Positions 33,171-34,031 of a DNA stretch of 34,031 bases are shown in pieces (positions within the stretch are counted from its first letter, which is position 1; each line of letters starts with the position of its first letter). The stretch covers positions 1 through 34,031 of the forward strand of contig NZ_JADEXE010000039.1 of the NCBI RefSeq assembly GCF_015207265.1. The letters are read 5' to 3'. The notes under the pieces were generated by a model. That model was not told the origin of the DNA. It did no database searches and saw only the letters and a program-made list of their open reading frames with translations. The translations under genes were made by a program, and so were the position numbers. This DNA comes from Nodosilinea sp. LEGE 07298. Its GTDB lineage: Bacteria; Cyanobacteriota; Cyanobacteriia; Phormidesmidales; Phormidesmidaceae.

Positions 33171-34007
33171 TTAGGTGTCGTCGTGGGCGTAGCGGTGGTA
33201 GAGGAAGTCGAGGGCTTCGTTCCGCAGTTCGTAGAAGCGCGGATCTTCCATAATGCGGGCGCGATCGCGGGGGCGAGCAAAGGGCACCCGCATGACTTCG
33301 CCGATCTTGGCGGCGGGGCCGTTGGTCATCATTACCACGCGATCGCTCAAGAACAGTGCTTCGTCGATGTCGTGGGTGATCATCAGCACGGTGATCTGGT
33401 GGTCTTGCCAGATTTTCAGCAGTTCTTCCTGCAGTTCTTCCCGCGTAATCGGGTCGAGCGCCCCAAAGGGCTCGTCTAAAATCAGCACCTTGGGGCGTAG
33501 GGCTAGGGCGCGGGCAATGCAGACTCGCTGCTTCATGCCGCCGGAGAGGGCACTGGGTTTTTTGTTGGCCACATCGGCTAGGCCCACCATCTCCAGGTGC
33601 TCCATGACGATGTGCTTTTTCGCCGCCTCGGGCTTGTTGGGGAAGACCGAGTTCACACCTAGATAGATATTCTCGTAGGCGGTCAGCCAGGGCAGCAGCG
33701 AATAATTTTGAAACACCACCATGCGATCGGGGCCGGGCTCGCTGATGGTTTGGGTTTGTAGGCGCACTTCGCCGTCGGTGGGCTGGCGAAACCCGGCCAC
33801 CATATCGAGCAGGGTCGATTTACCGCAGCCGGAGTGGCCAATGACGCAGACAAATTCACCTTCGTTGACCCCTAGACTAATGCCGTCGAGCACGACAAAG
33901 TCGCCGGTGGCGGTGGGATAAACCTTCGTCAGGTTGTCGATCACCAGAAAGGGTTCCTGGGTCTGGATGGGGTTGGTGGATTGGGTGGGAGTGTTTAGCA
34001 CTTGCAT
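33171..34007 (-). CDS. ABC transporter ATP-binding protein of the nitrate/bicarbonate type (NrtD/CmpD-like)
   Basis: This cytoplasmic ATPase energises uptake of nitrate/nitrite (NrtD) or bicarbonate (CmpD); the two are too similar to separate here, with nitrate more likely by general resemblance. The 278 residues are close to the family length. Walker A GHSGCGKST is at 57-65, the Q-loop in VVFQNYSLLPW, signature LSGGMKQR, Walker B VLILDEPFGALD and the switch His in ITHDIDEA. The first 18 residues are variable and Thr/Gln-rich. ATG 34007 is 24 bases from the window edge. Upstream partners (substrate-binding protein, permease, NrtC/CmpC) would lie beyond the edge on the same strand, so this is probably the last gene of that operon. 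Confidence 0.92.
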   Translation of the reverse strand: MQVLNTPTQSTNPIQTQEPFLVIDNLTKVYPTATGDFVVLDGISLGVNEGEFVCVIGHSGCGKSTLLDMVAGFRQPTDGEVRLQTQTISEPGPDRMVVFQNYSLLPWLTAYENIYLGVNSVFPNKPEAAKKHIVMEHLEMVGLADVANKKPSALSGGMKQRVCIARALALRPKVLILDEPFGALDPITREELQEELLKIWQDHQITVLMITHDIDEALFLSDRVVMMTNGPAAKIGEVMRVPFARPRDRARIMEDPRFYELRNEALDFLYHRYAHDDT

Positions 34008-34031
34008 GGTCTTGGGTGGGTGAATGAGGGG

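Noticed and set aside
33171-34007. Assigning the ABC ATPase firmly to nitrate uptake (NrtD)
   Set aside because: CmpD of the bicarbonate transporter shares the same motifs and length; the neighbours that would decide are outside the window.
1-34031. HIP1 octamers (GCGATCGC), considered as a special regulatory or repeat system
   Set aside because: They occur throughout genes and spacers, as is general in cyanobacterial genomes, and show no local clustering that would mean something here.

Overview
The window looks like chromosomal DNA of a non-heterocystous, filamentous-type cyanobacterium of the broad Leptolyngbya/Nodosilinea kind. The clade is an inference. That it is a cyanobacterium is well supported by chlB (dark-operative protochlorophyllide reductase), a cyanobacterial-type ndhB, an NrtD/CmpD-type ABC ATPase and very frequent HIP1 octamers (GCGATCGC). 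I see no rRNA, tRNA, CRISPR array or intact transposon. A probable transposase C-terminus is cut off by the left edge.

Layout. 1-212: transposase tail. 627-8791: a same-strand signalling block made of a CHASE3-HAMP-GAF hybrid histidine kinase with three receivers, a CheR methyltransferase, a receiver-less CheB methylesterase, a REC-PAS-kinase-REC hybrid kinase and an alpha/beta hydrolase. The last four genes overlap or nearly abut. No CheA, CheW or classical MCP is present. 9216-10754: chlB. 10833-15687: a putative lipoprotein with a duplicated domain, a one-TM protein, a GT2-GtrA membrane glycosyltransferase, a small secreted protein and pyrD. 16071-18917: a multi-GAF protein with a degenerate kinase-like C-terminus. 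19150-20703: ndhB. 21164-23932: topA with a Lys/Thr/Ser-rich tail. 24014-24817: a pseudo-receiver protein. 25281-32998: an exopolysaccharide block (WecG/TagA glycosyltransferase, polyprenyl-phosphate sugar-phosphate transferase, two tandem O-antigen-ligase/polymerase-like proteins with TPR-like C-termini). 33171-34007: an NrtD/CmpD-like ABC ATPase, whose operon would start beyond the right edge.

Between 8.8 and 25.3 kb most genes alternate in direction. All six convergent junctions carry an inverted repeat. Two of these (10756-10827 and 12298-12363) are built almost entirely from phased degenerate heptamers (GTNNNNG, followed by the complementary form). A third heptamer run (26051-26092) starts inside the tagA/wecG gene and encodes its last residues. 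A second repeat family, short GTAGGGGC...GCCCC palindromes, occurs at 13890, 33031 and 33111, with a decayed copy at 8835.

The most promising biology is the signalling block, where CheR/CheB may modify a Gln/Glu-rich signalling helix of the first kinase and the hydrolase may supply or process a ligand for the PAS kinase, and the tandem ligase/TPR pair. These functional links are inferences; the gene identities are mostly strong.
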